From the NCBI RefSeq assembly GCF_030816915.1, contig NZ_JAUSYN010000002.1:2245501-2309500 (forward strand): DNA of 64,000 bases, in the 5' to 3' direction. The stretch comes from Streptomyces sp. B3I8. Lineage in GTDB: Bacteria; Actinomycetota; Actinomycetes; Streptomycetales; Streptomycetaceae. The position numbers and the translations under genes are program-made. Positions within the stretch are counted from its first letter, which is position 1. The number at the start of each line of letters is the position of its first letter. The notes below the pieces were generated by a model. The model was not told the origin of the DNA and ran no database searches. It was given only the letters and a program-made list of their open reading frames with translations. Shown here piece by piece: positions 26,627-36,007 of this stretch.

Positions 26627-26785
26627 TCAGTCGTCGTGACGGCCGTACCCGCGCAGCACGAACCAGGCGGTGAAGACGCAGCCGACGATCATGACGATCA
26701 GGACGACGCGGAGGAGGTATCCGGAGCCCTGTCGTGCGGCGGCATCGGCCGCCCCGGTGAGCCAGGCGGCGGGGAGATGCTCCAT
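26627..26785 (-). CDS. 52-aa single-pass membrane protein
   Basis: 52 aa from ATG 26785 with an excellent AAGGAG site 6 nt upstream. The transmembrane helix at residues about 24-44 (LLRVVLIVMIVGCVFTAWFVL) is followed by RGYGRHDD. It is divergent from the M48 protease gene. No known family. Confidence 0.72.
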   Translation of the reverse strand: MEHLPAAWLTGAADAAARQGSGYLLRVVLIVMIVGCVFTAWFVLRGYGRHDD

Positions 26786-26948
26786 GGATCGCTCCTTACG
26801 AGTGTGCTGCCCCGCCACGGTAACTCCGCTTAGGCTGGGTTCCGCTCCGGGGGGTCGCGGGGCGGGGGTTTCCTGTACGGCTCCCACCGGATCCACACCT
26901 TCGTCACAGCAGGACCGACAGGGCAGCCATCGACGCATGGGGGACCAC

Positions 26949-28079
26949 ATGTCCGACGACAGCCGACCGAACGGCCACGAGCACGTGCCGAGCAGGCAGC
27001 GCAGGCGTTTCCCGGGAATCTCCTCGCGCGCGTACGAACATCCGGCGGACCGTTCGGCCCTGGTGGCCCTGCGCAAGCTCAGCGGCTTCGACACCGTCTT
27101 CAAGGCGCTCAGCGGCCTGCTGCCCGAGCGCAGCCTGCGGCTGCTGTTCCTGTCCGACTCGGTACGGGTCTCGGACGCGCAGTTCACCCACCTCAACGAC
27201 ATGTTGCGGGACGCCTGTTACATCCTGGACCTGGAGAAGGTCCCGCCGATGTACGTCACCCAGAACCCGCAGCCCAACGCGATGTGCATCGGCATGGACG
27301 AGCCGATCATCGTGGTGACCACGGGCCTCGTCGAGCTGCTCGACGAGGAGGAGATGCGGGCGGTCGTCGGGCACGAGGTGGGGCACGCGCTGTCGGGCCA
27401 CTCCGTGTACCGCACGATCCTGCTGTTCCTCACCAGCCTCGCGCTGCGGGTGGCCTGGATCCCGCTGGGCAACCTGGCGATCATGGCGATCGTGACCGCG
27501 CTGCGCGAGTGGTTCCGCAAGTCGGAGCTGTCGGCGGACCGGGCGGGGCTGCTGGTCGGACAGGACCTGCGGGCGTCGATGCGCGGGCTGATGAAGATCG
27601 CGGGCGGCAACCACCTGCACGAGATGAACGTGGACGCGTTCCTCGCGCAGGCGGAGGAGTACGAGGCGGGCGGTGACCTGCGGGACTCCGTGCTGAAGAT
27701 CCTCAACGTGCTGCCGCGCTCGCACCCGTTCACGACCGTCCGTGCGGCGGAGCTGAAGAAATGGGCGGAGTCGCGGGACTACCAGCGGCTGATGGACGGG
27801 CACTACCCGCGGCGGACGGAGGACAAGGACGCGTCCGTGTCCGACTCCTTCCGGGAGTCGGCGGCGCACTACGCGAGCAGCGTCAAGAGCTCCAAGGACC
27901 CGCTGATGAAGCTGGTCAGCGACCTGGCGGGCGGCGCCGGCGGAATCGGGGGCCGGGTACGGCGCGGGTTCGACGGCTTCACCTCGGGTCCGCAGAACGA
28001 CGGGCCCAAGGACGCGCCGAAGGACTCGCCCGGCGGCTCCCCCAAGGACGCGCCGGGGCGCGACGGGGACGAGGGCTGA
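26949..28079 (+). CDS. M48 family metallopeptidase
   Basis: 376 aa from ATG 26949 (GGGGGA upstream; an ATG 12 nt earlier is in frame). Zinc-protease motif HEVGH at residues 142-146, with the third ligand in ELSADRAG (Glu193). Hydrophobic stretch ILLFLTSLALRVAWIPLGNLAIMAIV after the active site, as in HtpX-type proteases. The Lys/Asp/Pro-rich C-terminal tail (KDAPKDSPGGSPKDAP) is probably disordered. It converges on two membrane-protein genes. Likely quality control of membrane proteins; substrate unknown. Confidence 0.9.
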   Translation: MSDDSRPNGHEHVPSRQRRRFPGISSRAYEHPADRSALVALRKLSGFDTVFKALSGLLPERSLRLLFLSDSVRVSDAQFTHLNDMLRDACYILDLEKVPPMYVTQNPQPNAMCIGMDEPIIVVTTGLVELLDEEEMRAVVGHEVGHALSGHSVYRTILLFLTSLALRVAWIPLGNLAIMAIVTALREWFRKSELSADRAGLLVGQDLRASMRGLMKIAGGNHLHEMNVDAFLAQAEEYEAGGDLRDSVLKILNVLPRSHPFTTVRAAELKKWAESRDYQRLMDGHYPRRTEDKDASVSDSFRESAAHYASSVKSSKDPLMKLVSDLAGGAGGIGGRVRRGFDGFTSGPQNDGPKDAPKDSPGGSPKDAPGRDGDEG

Positions 28080-28110
28080 GGACGGGGACCGGGGCTGAGG
28101 CGCCGCGGGT

Positions 28111-29178
28111 TCAGCGAGGCGGCGCCGTGGCCAGGGTGCCGCACACGGCCGTGGCCGCGTCGGTGGCGTAGGGGTTGGTGCCGGCGGGGCCGCCGGGTGC
28201 GGGCGACTGGCCGGCCAGGAGCGGGACGAACCTGCCGGACGGGTCCTCGGCGCAGGAGAGGGGACCGGCCTGGACGGAGGCGGTGGCCAGTTCCGTCTGG
28301 TGCACGCGCAGGTCGCCCCGGTCGAAGCGGAATGTCAGCTCGCGGCGCACGGTGAACAGCGAGGCCTTGGCGCCGGCGCCCGAACCGGTCGGCCGCAGCG
28401 CGTACACCAGGGTGTGGTCGGCGACGACCTCCAGTGTGTCGGAGGCGGCCTCGGCTGCCCGGAGGGTGCCCCGCACCCGGACCCTGCGGTCGGCGAGCTC
28501 GGCGCGGGCGGGGTCGAAGCGGATCAGCCAGCCGGTGACCGCGTGCCGGCCGTCCGCGGCCGGGTGGGCGAGGCTCCGGTCGAACTGGGCGGACTGCCGG
28601 GGGTCGAGGAGCGTCCGGACGGGGCGCACAGTGGCGCCGGCGAGGACCTCGGGGTCGAGCGCGGAGTCGACGAGGTAGTCCTTGGCGGTGGTCAGCGCGG
28701 AGAGGACCTGGCTCTCGGCGAAGTGCGCGGTGCGCCGGACGCCCGGCAGCGTGAAGCCCTCGGCGCCGTAGCGGAACCCGGCGGCGGGGCTGTGGGCGTA
28801 GAGCGCCTCGGTGTCGGCGGAGCCGGGGACGGCGGAGCGCGGGGCCAGCGGGATCACCGTCGTCCGCAGCGGCTGGGCGGGCCGTGCGCCGGGTTTCTGG
28901 TAGGGGTGGCGGAACCCCATGTAGATCGCGGTGCTGAAGGCGAACGCGATGAGCAGGACGAGGAGCAGCACCTGTCGGGAGAGGCCGCGCCGCAGGGCGG
29001 CGGGCCGGCGGCGTACGGCGGGGGCGTGGTCGGAGATCCGCTCCTGCGCGGAGAACTCCTGGAGGCGGGCAGCGCGGACGAACGATTCGTCGAAGACGAC
29101 GGATCGGTACTCGTCCTCACCGCCGCCGGGGGCGCCCTCGGGGGTCGTCCCTTCCGGTGGCTCTCCTGGCCCGCCCAT
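28111..29178 (-). CDS. Single-pass membrane protein with SVVFDESFVRAA motif
   Basis: 355 aa. Cytoplasmic N-terminus with the motif SVVFDESFVRAARLQEFSAQERI at residues about 26-48, then a transmembrane helix at about 69-87 (VLLLVLLIAFAFSTAIYM) and a large outer domain of about 260 residues with two late cysteines (LSCAEDPSG and AVCGTL). The N-terminal motif is shared with the next protein (29283-29891). Function unknown; both look like one family duplicated in tandem. It ends facing the M48 protease. Confidence 0.8.
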   Translation of the reverse strand: MGGPGEPPEGTTPEGAPGGGEDEYRSVVFDESFVRAARLQEFSAQERISDHAPAVRRRPAALRRGLSRQVLLLVLLIAFAFSTAIYMGFRHPYQKPGARPAQPLRTTVIPLAPRSAVPGSADTEALYAHSPAAGFRYGAEGFTLPGVRRTAHFAESQVLSALTTAKDYLVDSALDPEVLAGATVRPVRTLLDPRQSAQFDRSLAHPAADGRHAVTGWLIRFDPARAELADRRVRVRGTLRAAEAASDTLEVVADHTLVYALRPTGSGAGAKASLFTVRRELTFRFDRGDLRVHQTELATASVQAGPLSCAEDPSGRFVPLLAGQSPAPGGPAGTNPYATDAATAVCGTLATAPPR

Positions 29179-29282
29179 ACCTTCAGAGTAGGTCTCGCGG
29201 AGCCGCGGTAAACGCCGCGCTACCGGACAAGTTCTGTCAGGTCCCGGCCAGGTTCGGGGAGTGTTCGCACGCCTTGTGCGGC

Positions 29283-29891
29283 TCAGCGTGAGGGTGGTGC
29301 CGCGGAGACGGCGGGCGGGGCCGGTTCGGCGGAGCCCGCGGGATCCGCGCCCACGCCCACGCCCTGTTCCAGTCCCGTCGAGGCGGGCGGCGGCACCTGG
29401 TCGCGGCGGTCCGACGAGGAGGAGCCCCGGTAGACCGCGGCGAACGCCAGCGCGACCATGCCGATCCCCATCACGAGGGCGAGCATCCAGGCCACCGGGC
29501 GGTGCCAGCGGGCGTGCTTGCCGTAGAGCCGCCCGCGGGTGCCGCGCGGGCCGCGGCGCCCGAGGAGGTCGCTGTCGTCGAGGTCGTCGAAATCCGGGCC
29601 GTACCCGATGCCGCGGCCGCCGTCCGGGCCGAAGTCGTCCTCGTAGAGGTCGTCGTCGCCCAGGGCGCCGCGGGCGTGCGCCCGGCGGGCCTCGGCCTCC
29701 TGGGCCTCGGCGCGGGACTGTGCGGCGGCGAGGAGGCGTTCCACGGCCGTCGGCTCGTGGACCACGGCGGCCCGTACGAAGGTCTCGTCGAAGACCACGG
29801 AGGCGAACTCTTCGTCCGTCGCTCCGCGGTCGTGGTCGTCGTCGGGCTCCCAGCCGTCAGGGAACGGCGTGCCCCCCACGTCCTCCGGCAC
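29283..29891 (-). CDS. Single-pass membrane protein, paralogue of its downstream neighbour
   Basis: About 202 aa from GTG 29891; TTG 29918 is an alternative. The motif ASVVFDETFVRAAVVHEPTAVERLL near the N-terminus matches that of the 28111-29178 protein. An acidic low-complexity stretch (DDDLYEDDFGPDGG, DFDDLDDSD) follows, then Arg-rich RRGPRGTRGRLYGKHARW and a transmembrane helix (VAWMLALVMGIGMVALAFAAVY) with a short Pro/Ala outer tail. It lacks the large outer domain of its paralogue. Confidence 0.75.
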   Translation of the reverse strand: MPEDVGGTPFPDGWEPDDDHDRGATDEEFASVVFDETFVRAAVVHEPTAVERLLAAAQSRAEAQEAEARRAHARGALGDDDLYEDDFGPDGGRGIGYGPDFDDLDDSDLLGRRGPRGTRGRLYGKHARWHRPVAWMLALVMGIGMVALAFAAVYRGSSSSDRRDQVPPPASTGLEQGVGVGADPAGSAEPAPPAVSAAPPSR

Positions 29892-29996
29892 GGATCCAGA
29901 GTAGTCCCGGGGGGGCAATTTGGGCAGAGCGCACGGAGATTCGTCCGTTCCTGTCCGGACCGGGGGCCGGGGACGGGCCCCCGGCCCGGTCCGGTC

Positions 29997-31283
29997 TCAG
30001 CGTCGTACGTGGCCGTCGCCCGTGACGATGTACTTGGTACTGGTCAGCTCCGGCAGACCCATCGGGCCGCGGGCGTGCAGCTTCTGCGTGGAGATGCCGA
30101 TCTCGGCGCCGAAGCCGAACTGGCCGCCGTCGGTGAACCGGGTGGAGGCGTTCACCGCGACCGCGGCCGCGTCCACCAGCTGGGTGAACCGGCGGGCGGC
30201 CTGCTGCGAATTGGTGACGATCGCCTCGGTGTGCCGGGAGCTCCACAGCCGGATGTGGGCCACGGCCTTGTCCAGTGAGTCGACGACGCCGGCCGCGATG
30301 TCGTACGACAGGTACTCGGTGTCCCAGTCCTCCGCCGTCGCCTCCACGACGGTGGCCCTGGAGTTCTTGGCGTACGCCAGCACGCGGGTGTCGCCGTGCA
30401 CGGTGACCCCGGCGTCGGCCAGCGCGTCCAGAGCACGGGGCAGGAACTCGGGGGCGATGTCCTGGTGGACGAGGAGGGTCTCGGCGGCGTTGCAGACGCT
30501 GGGCCGCTGCGCCTTGGAGTTGACCAGGATGTCGATCGCCATGTCGATGTCGGCGTCGGCGTCGACGTAGACGTGGCAGTTGCCGGTACCGGTCTCGATC
30601 ACCGGGACGGTGGACTCCTCCACGACCGTGCGGATCAGCGAGGCGCCGCCGCGCGGGATCAGTACGTCGACCAGGCCGCGGGCGCGCATCAGCTCGCGCA
30701 CGGCGTCGCGCCCCTCACCGGGCACGAGCTGGACGGCGTCGGCCGGCAGCCCCGCCCCGCCGACCGCGTCCCGCAGCACGCGGACCAGGGCGGTGTTCGA
30801 CTCGTACGCCGAGGACGAGCCGCGCAGCAGCACCGCGTTGCCGGACTTCAGGCACAGGGCGGCGGCGTCGACCGTCACGTTCGGGCGGGCCTCGTAGATG
30901 ATGCCGACGACGCCGAGCGGGACGCGGACCTGGCGCAGGTCGATGCCGTTGGGCAGGGTGGAGCCGCGGACGACCTCGCCGATCGGGTCGGGCAGCGCGG
31001 CCACGTCCCGTACGTCGGAGGCGATGGCCCGCACCCGTTCCGGGGTGAGGGTGAGCCGGTCGACGATGGCCCCGCTGGTGCCGGCCTCGCGGGCGCGCTC
31101 GACGTCCTTGGCGTTGGCGGCGACGATCTCGCTCGTCCGGACCTCCAGCGCGTCCGCCACGGCGAGCAGCGTGTCGTCCTTCACGGCGCGCGGCAGCGGG
31201 GCGATCTCGGCGGCCGCTGCCTGCGACCGGTAGGCGGCCCGGGCGACCGGGGACATCGAGTCGTACGGCGAGAGCGTGGTCAT
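29997..31283 (-). CDS. proA: Glutamate-5-semialdehyde dehydrogenase (gamma-glutamyl phosphate reductase)
   Basis: Second step of proline synthesis: reduces glutamyl-5-phosphate with NADPH. 428 aa from ATG 31283 ([21 protein letters not shown]). Catalytic cysteine in [14 protein letters not shown]; further ProA hallmarks [19 protein letters not shown] and [16 protein letters not shown]. Intact. Separated from proB by one hypothetical gene, all on the minus strand. Confidence 0.97.
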   Translation of the reverse strand: MTTLSPYDSMSPVARAAYRSQAAAAEIAPLPRAVKDDTLLAVADALEVRTSEIVAANAKDVERAREAGTSGAIVDRLTLTPERVRAIASDVRDVAALPDPIGEVVRGSTLPNGIDLRQVRVPLGVVGIIYEARPNVTVDAAALCLKSGNAVLLRGSSSAYESNTALVRVLRDAVGGAGLPADAVQLVPGEGRDAVRELMRARGLVDVLIPRGGASLIRTVVEESTVPVIETGTGNCHVYVDADADIDMAIDILVNSKAQRPSVCNAAETLLVHQDIAPEFLPRALDALADAGVTVHGDTRVLAYAKNSRATVVEATAEDWDTEYLSYDIAAGVVDSLDKAVAHIRLWSSRHTEAIVTNSQQAARRFTQLVDAAAVAVNASTRFTDGGQFGFGAEIGISTQKLHARGPMGLPELTSTKYIVTGDGHVRR

Positions 31284-31389
31284 GGGAAAAGCGTAGTGCG
31301 CCGGACGGGCCCGGTCCTCCGCCGTTCCACGCAACGAGACGGGGCGAACGGTGAGAAATCCCGTCGGGAGCGGGTCGGACGGAGCGGAG

Positions 31390-32073
31390 TCAGAAGGGGT
31401 GGACCCCGACCGGGGTGGCGGGGGCCGGGCCGTAGCCCGCGGCCACGCGCTGCTGGTAGGTCTCGCGGCCGATGACCTCCAGGCCGACGATCTCCCAGGG
31501 CGGCAGCCCGGCGGTGCGCCGGTGCTCGCCCCACAGGCGGAGGGCGACCGCGGCGGCGTCGTGCAGGTCGCGGGCCTCTTCCCAGTAGCGGATCTCGGCG
31601 TGGTCGCCGGCGTAGCGGCTGGTGAGCAGGAAGGGGTGGTCGTGCGCGAGCTGTTCGAGCCCCCGCCTGACCTCGTCGAGCGGGGCCTCGCCGCCGGACA
31701 CGCTGAGGGTGACGTGCCACAGCCGGGCGGCGGGCCGGCCTGCGCGCCCCGGTCCTGCGGCCGCGCCCGGCTCGGCGGGCCCGTCGTACCCGTCGTATCC
31801 CTCGAACCCGTCGTAACCGTCGTGCTCGTCCGCGCCGGTCGTACCGGCGGCTCCGGCCGGTGTCCGGCCCTCGCCGACGCTGCGGAGCCCGTGCACTCGG
31901 CGCAGGGCCTGGGACCCGCGGCCGCCGGGCGCGCCGCGCGGCTCGCGGGCGGCGGCCGGATCCCGGGGCTCGCGGGCGCCGGACGCGCCCCGCGGGTCGC
32001 GGGCTGCGGCTCGGGGCTCGGGTGCGGTGCCCTCGGGGCGGGACGTCGGCGTCCCAGGGCGCACTCGTCTCAC
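31390..32073 (-). CDS. Hypothetical protein between proB and proA
   Basis: 227 aa from GTG 32073 with GGAGG upstream. Residues 1-110 are Arg/Pro/Gly-rich with repeats ([24 protein letters not shown] and [14 protein letters not shown]). Residues about 115-225 form a compact conserved-looking domain ([52 protein letters not shown]...[19 protein letters not shown]). No family name. Its position inside the proline cluster is the only functional hint. Confidence 0.75.
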   Translation of the reverse strand: MRRVRPGTPTSRPEGTAPEPRAAARDPRGASGAREPRDPAAAREPRGAPGGRGSQALRRVHGLRSVGEGRTPAGAAGTTGADEHDGYDGFEGYDGYDGPAEPGAAAGPGRAGRPAARLWHVTLSVSGGEAPLDEVRRGLEQLAHDHPFLLTSRYAGDHAEIRYWEEARDLHDAAAVALRLWGEHRRTAGLPPWEIVGLEVIGRETYQQRVAAGYGPAPATPVGVHPF

Positions 32074-32271
32074 GGCGGCCTCCTTCAGCGCACGGTCGTG
32101 CCGTGTCCAGCGGTCGTGCGGAACGTGTCCCCGGGAGACAGTTGAGCAGGCGGGAGACGGTCGTGTGGCGGTTTTGCGGAACGTCCTCCGTCGGAGGTCG
32201 GCGAATAGGTGTTCGGGCCGGGGCCAGGGGCGGCGGATCGGCGCGGCACGGCCACGGGGAGCCGCCGCCCG

Positions 32272-33399
32272 TCATCCCTCCAGCAGGACGAGGTCGTCGC
32301 GGTGCACGACCTCGCGCTCGTAAGCCGGTCCCAGTTCGCGCGCCAGCTCCCGGGTCGAGCGGCCGATCAGACGGGGGATCTCCCTGGCGTCGAAGTTGAC
32401 GAGCCCCCGTGCCACGGCCCGGCCCGCGCCGTCGCGCAGCTCCACCGGGTCGCCCGCCGTGAAGTCGCCCTCGGCGCTCGCGATGCCGGCCGGCAGCAGC
32501 GACTTGCGGCCCTCGACGACCGCGCGCACGGCCCCGTCGTCGAGGATCAGCGCCCCCTGCGGGGCGGAGGCGTGCTGCAGCCAGAGCAGGCGGTCGGCGG
32601 AACGCTTGCCGGTGGGCCGGAAGTACGTGCCGGTGTCCCCGCCGGCCAGCGCGTCGGCGGCGTGCACCGCGCTGGTCAGTACGACGGGGATGCCGGCCGC
32701 CGCCGCGATCCGGGCCGCCTCCACCTTGGTGACCATGCCGCCCGTGCCCACGCCGGCCCGGCCCGCGCTGCCGATCTCGACGCCCTCGAGATCGGCGGGG
32801 CCCCGCACCTGGGAGATGCGGGAGGTGCCGGGCCGGCCGGGGTCGCCGTCGTAGACGCCGTCCACGTCGGAGAGCAGTACCAGCAGGTCGGCGTGGACGA
32901 GGTGGGCGACGAGGGCCGCGAGGCGGTCGTTGTCGCCGAAACGGATCTCGTCCGTGGCGACCGTGTCGTTCTCGTTGACGACCGGCAGCGCGCCCATCGC
33001 GAGGAGCTTGTCCAGGGTGCGGGAGGCGTTGCGGTGGTGGGCGCGGCGGCTGGTGTCGTCCGAGGTGAGCAGCACCTGTCCGACGCGGACGCCGTAGCGG
33101 GCGAAGGAAGCCGTGTAGCGGGCGACGAGGAGCCCCTGGCCGACGCTGGCGGCGGCCTGCTGCCGGGCCAGGTCACGGGGGCGGCGGGGCAGGCCGAGAG
33201 GGGCGAGACCGGCGGCGATGGCACCGGAGGAGACCAGCACCACTTCCTTGCCGCGACCGCCGTGGTACGTGGCGAGGACGTCGACCAGGGCGTCGACGCG
33301 GTCGGCGTCGAGGCCGCCGGCGGCGGTCGTGAGGGAGGAGGAGCCGACCTTCACGACGATCCGGCGTGCTGCTTCGACGTCCTGCCTGTGCGCTGACAC
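32272..33399 (-). CDS. proB: Glutamate 5-kinase
   Basis: First step of proline synthesis. 375 aa: amino-acid kinase domain (RRIVVKVGSSSLTTAAGGLD, LVSSGAIAAG, VNENDTVATDEIRFGDND, GTGGMVTKVEAARIA) followed by a C-terminal PUA domain (DFTAGDPVELRDGAGRAVARGLVNF). GTG start at 33399. Feedback inhibition by proline is usual for the family. It is first in the minus-strand proB-hypothetical-proA order. Confidence 0.96.
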   Translation of the reverse strand: MSAHRQDVEAARRIVVKVGSSSLTTAAGGLDADRVDALVDVLATYHGGRGKEVVLVSSGAIAAGLAPLGLPRRPRDLARQQAAASVGQGLLVARYTASFARYGVRVGQVLLTSDDTSRRAHHRNASRTLDKLLAMGALPVVNENDTVATDEIRFGDNDRLAALVAHLVHADLLVLLSDVDGVYDGDPGRPGTSRISQVRGPADLEGVEIGSAGRAGVGTGGMVTKVEAARIAAAAGIPVVLTSAVHAADALAGGDTGTYFRPTGKRSADRLLWLQHASAPQGALILDDGAVRAVVEGRKSLLPAGIASAEGDFTAGDPVELRDGAGRAVARGLVNFDAREIPRLIGRSTRELARELGPAYEREVVHRDDLVLLEG

Positions 33400-33833
33400 G
33401 TGCGCCTCTCACTTTCCCGACATGTGCGGACGGCCGCCCCGACGGGCGGTTCCGGTTCGCAATCTACGGGACCGGAGACCGGGGGTGCGCGGCCATTTCG
33501 CGAGGTGGACGGGGGCCCGGTTCGCGGCGGCGAACCCGGGAGGACGGGGGCTCGGTCCGCGCCGCCGTTTCGCGGGGTGAATGAGGCCGAGGCCCTGGGT
33601 CACGCCACCCGGCGTCCCTGACGGGGCGCGCCGCTCACAGGAGCACGCTCCGCCCGATACATCCCTTTTACGGGCACCTTGGGTGGCGGAGATTGCTTGG
33701 CGGGCGTCCGAAGTCATACCGTCAGCGTCGGCTCTCCTCGAAGGTGCACTCTTGTTCGGGCGCTCCCGAAGGGCGGGCAGTCACCCCCCATTTCCCCCCA
33801 TCCGCCGCATCTCCCTCCGCAGGAGCCCAGCCC
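33400..33833. other. Divergent spacer, proB / glycerophosphotransferase-like gene
   Basis: 434 bp without a credible gene. The stretch at 33655-33720 (catcccttttacgggcacc) is less GC-rich and probably contains the start signals of the plus-strand gene. No hairpin or repeat of note. Confidence 0.4.
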
Positions 33834-35930
33834 GTGCCCTCCGCAGGCCCCGCCACCCGCCGTCTCGTGCAGGTGGCCACGCTGTGCGCGATGTTCGCGC
33901 TCTTCACGGCCCAGATCATCACCGCGCTGCTGCCCGACGTCCCGGTGCTCGTCGCCGTGAGCGCGGCCGGACTCGCCCTGGACCTGTACTACCAGTACCG
34001 CGACCCCGGCCTCCTCGCCCTGCTCGGCAAGGTCCGCTTCGACGTCACCGTCCGCCAACTGCTGCGCGACATGCTCGTCCTGGTGGGACTCCTGCGGATC
34101 GACGACATCGAGCCGCTGCGCGAGCAGGCGCCCCTGACGGTCGCCCTGTGCGCCTGCTACGCGCTGCACTTCTGCTGCCAGGCGGTCGCCGTCCTGGTCC
34201 GCCGCACCCGCACGCTGCCGATCGTCACCCGCAACATCGACGCCTCCGCGCTGCACCTGACCAAGGCCCCGCCGCGCATCCTGGCCCGCCGCCAGGGCCA
34301 CCGGCTGCTGACCCTCTCCGTCCCGGCCACCGCCGGCCTTCTGGCCACCGCCGCCACCGGGGACGGCCTGTGGGGCGACATCGGCGTCGGCCTGGCCCTG
34401 CTGATGGCCGTCGGCGGCACCGCCTACCTGGCCACCTGGCTGCTCAAGGGCAAGCGCGCCAGGACGGAACAGCAGGTCATGGAGTGGCTGGACGGCTGGC
34501 TGGCCGAGTACCGGCCCACCGTCGCGATGTACTTCTCCGGCGGTACGACGTCGGCGTACCAGGCCAACATGTGGCTCTCCACGCTGTCCCAGCTCGACGG
34601 CCGCCCGCTGATCGTGCTGCGCGAGCGCTTCATGGTGCAGAAGATCGAGGCCACCGACGTGCCGGTCATCTGCTTCCCGAAGGTCTCCACGATGTTCTCG
34701 CTGGAGAACTCGACGCTGAAGATGATGCTGCACCCCGCCAACGCGGCGAAGACGTCCCAGGTGCTGCGCATCCCCACGATCAAGCACGCCTTCATCAACC
34801 ACGGCGAGAGCGACAAGCTCTCCTCCTGCAACCCGTACGCCAAGGCCTACGACGAGGTCTGGGTCGCCGGTTCCGCCGCCCGCGAGCGGTACGCGCAGGC
34901 CGAGGTCGGCGTGGAGGACAAGGACATCGTGGAGGTCGGACGGCCGCAGCTCGCGCCGATCCGCCCCCACTCCGGCCCCCCGACGGGCACGTACACCACC
35001 GTGCTGTACGCCCCCACCTGGGAGGGCTGGGACGGCAACCCCGGCAACACCTCCGTGGTCCTGGCCGGTGAGAACATCGTCCGCAGGCTGCTCGCCGACG
35101 ACGGTGTGCGCCTGCTGTACAAGCCGCACCCGATGACCGGCTCCGTCGACCCGCGTGCGGGCCGGGCGAACGAGCGCATCAAGGCGATGATCGCGGAGGC
35201 GAACGCCAAGCGGTCGGGTGCCCGGCCGGGTCCCGAGGCCGCCGCCGAGCTCGTCCGCCGCACGGCCGAACTGGACCGGCTGACCTCCACGGGCTTTCGC
35301 GCGAGCGCGGACGAGATGGAGCGGATGCTGCTCCAGGGCCGGCCCGACGGACGGCGCGAGGCGCTGATCGCCGAGGCGACGGCGGCCTGGGAGAGGGTCT
35401 ACTGGGCCTCCTTCCCGGAGTGGGAGCACCAGATCATCACCGCCGCGCGCCCCGGTATCTTCGCCTGCTTCAACGAGGCGGACCTGCTCGTCAGCGACGT
35501 GTCCTCGGTGGTGTCGGACTGGCTCTCCAGCGAGAAGCCGTACGCGGTCGCGAACACCTCGGGTCTGCCCGAGGAGGCGTTCCGCGAGGCGTTCCCGACC
35601 GTCTCCGCGGGCGTGGTGCTCACGCCCGACGCGGACGGGGTCCAGGGGCTCCTCGAATCGGTGCGGCACCCGGAGAAGGACGCGTTCACGGCGGCCCGTG
35701 CGGAGCTGAAGGTACAGCTCCTCGGCCCCTCGGAGCCGCCGTCGCTGGTCCGCTTCAACGAGGCGGTGCGGGCGCTGTGCGAGCGGGCCGACGAGCGCCG
35801 GGCACGGATGGAGTCCCGTGGTACGGGCTCCGAGATCCCCGCGCCGCGCGGGGCCGCGGAGGAGGCGCCGGAGGAGCCGGCGATCGAGGCGGACACGGAG
35901 GCCGGCACGGAGGACTCCGTCACCGCCTGA
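33834..35930 (+). CDS. CDP-glycerol:poly(glycerophosphate) glycerophosphotransferase-like membrane protein
   Basis: 698 aa from GTG 33834 with aggag 8 nt upstream. The first about 235 residues contain four or five membrane helices (VATLCAMFALFTAQIITALL, VLVAVSAAGLALDLYY, LTVALCACYALHFCCQAV, IGVGLALLMAVGGTAYLATWLL). Residues about 360-640 match the TagF/TarF-type domain, with VLYAPTWEGW, LLYKPHPMTGS and DLLVSDVSSVVSDWL. Wall teichoic-acid or related glycerol-phosphate polymer synthesis is the family role. A charged tail ends the protein. Monocistronic, with a large terminator behind it. Confidence 0.88.
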   Translation: MPSAGPATRRLVQVATLCAMFALFTAQIITALLPDVPVLVAVSAAGLALDLYYQYRDPGLLALLGKVRFDVTVRQLLRDMLVLVGLLRIDDIEPLREQAPLTVALCACYALHFCCQAVAVLVRRTRTLPIVTRNIDASALHLTKAPPRILARRQGHRLLTLSVPATAGLLATAATGDGLWGDIGVGLALLMAVGGTAYLATWLLKGKRARTEQQVMEWLDGWLAEYRPTVAMYFSGGTTSAYQANMWLSTLSQLDGRPLIVLRERFMVQKIEATDVPVICFPKVSTMFSLENSTLKMMLHPANAAKTSQVLRIPTIKHAFINHGESDKLSSCNPYAKAYDEVWVAGSAARERYAQAEVGVEDKDIVEVGRPQLAPIRPHSGPPTGTYTTVLYAPTWEGWDGNPGNTSVVLAGENIVRRLLADDGVRLLYKPHPMTGSVDPRAGRANERIKAMIAEANAKRSGARPGPEAAAELVRRTAELDRLTSTGFRASADEMERMLLQGRPDGRREALIAEATAAWERVYWASFPEWEHQIITAARPGIFACFNEADLLVSDVSSVVSDWLSSEKPYAVANTSGLPEEAFREAFPTVSAGVVLTPDADGVQGLLESVRHPEKDAFTAARAELKVQLLGPSEPPSLVRFNEAVRALCERADERRARMESRGTGSEIPAPRGAAEEAPEEPAIEADTEAGTEDSVTA

Positions 35931-35946
35931 CGCCACGGCCGCGAGC

Positions 35947-35995
35947 GCGAAGAGGGAGGGGCCCCGGGATTTCCCCGGGGCCCCTCCCTCTTCGC
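35947..35995. terminator. 22-bp perfect stem, convergent terminator
   Basis: Inverted repeat arms 35947-35968 and 35974-35995, loop atttc. It lies 16 bp after the glycerophosphotransferase-like stop and 12 bp before the obg stop, so it ends transcription from both sides. The stem is unusually long and GC-rich (ggggccccggg core). Confidence 0.85.
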
Positions 35996-36007
35996 CTTCG
36001 GCTCCGC

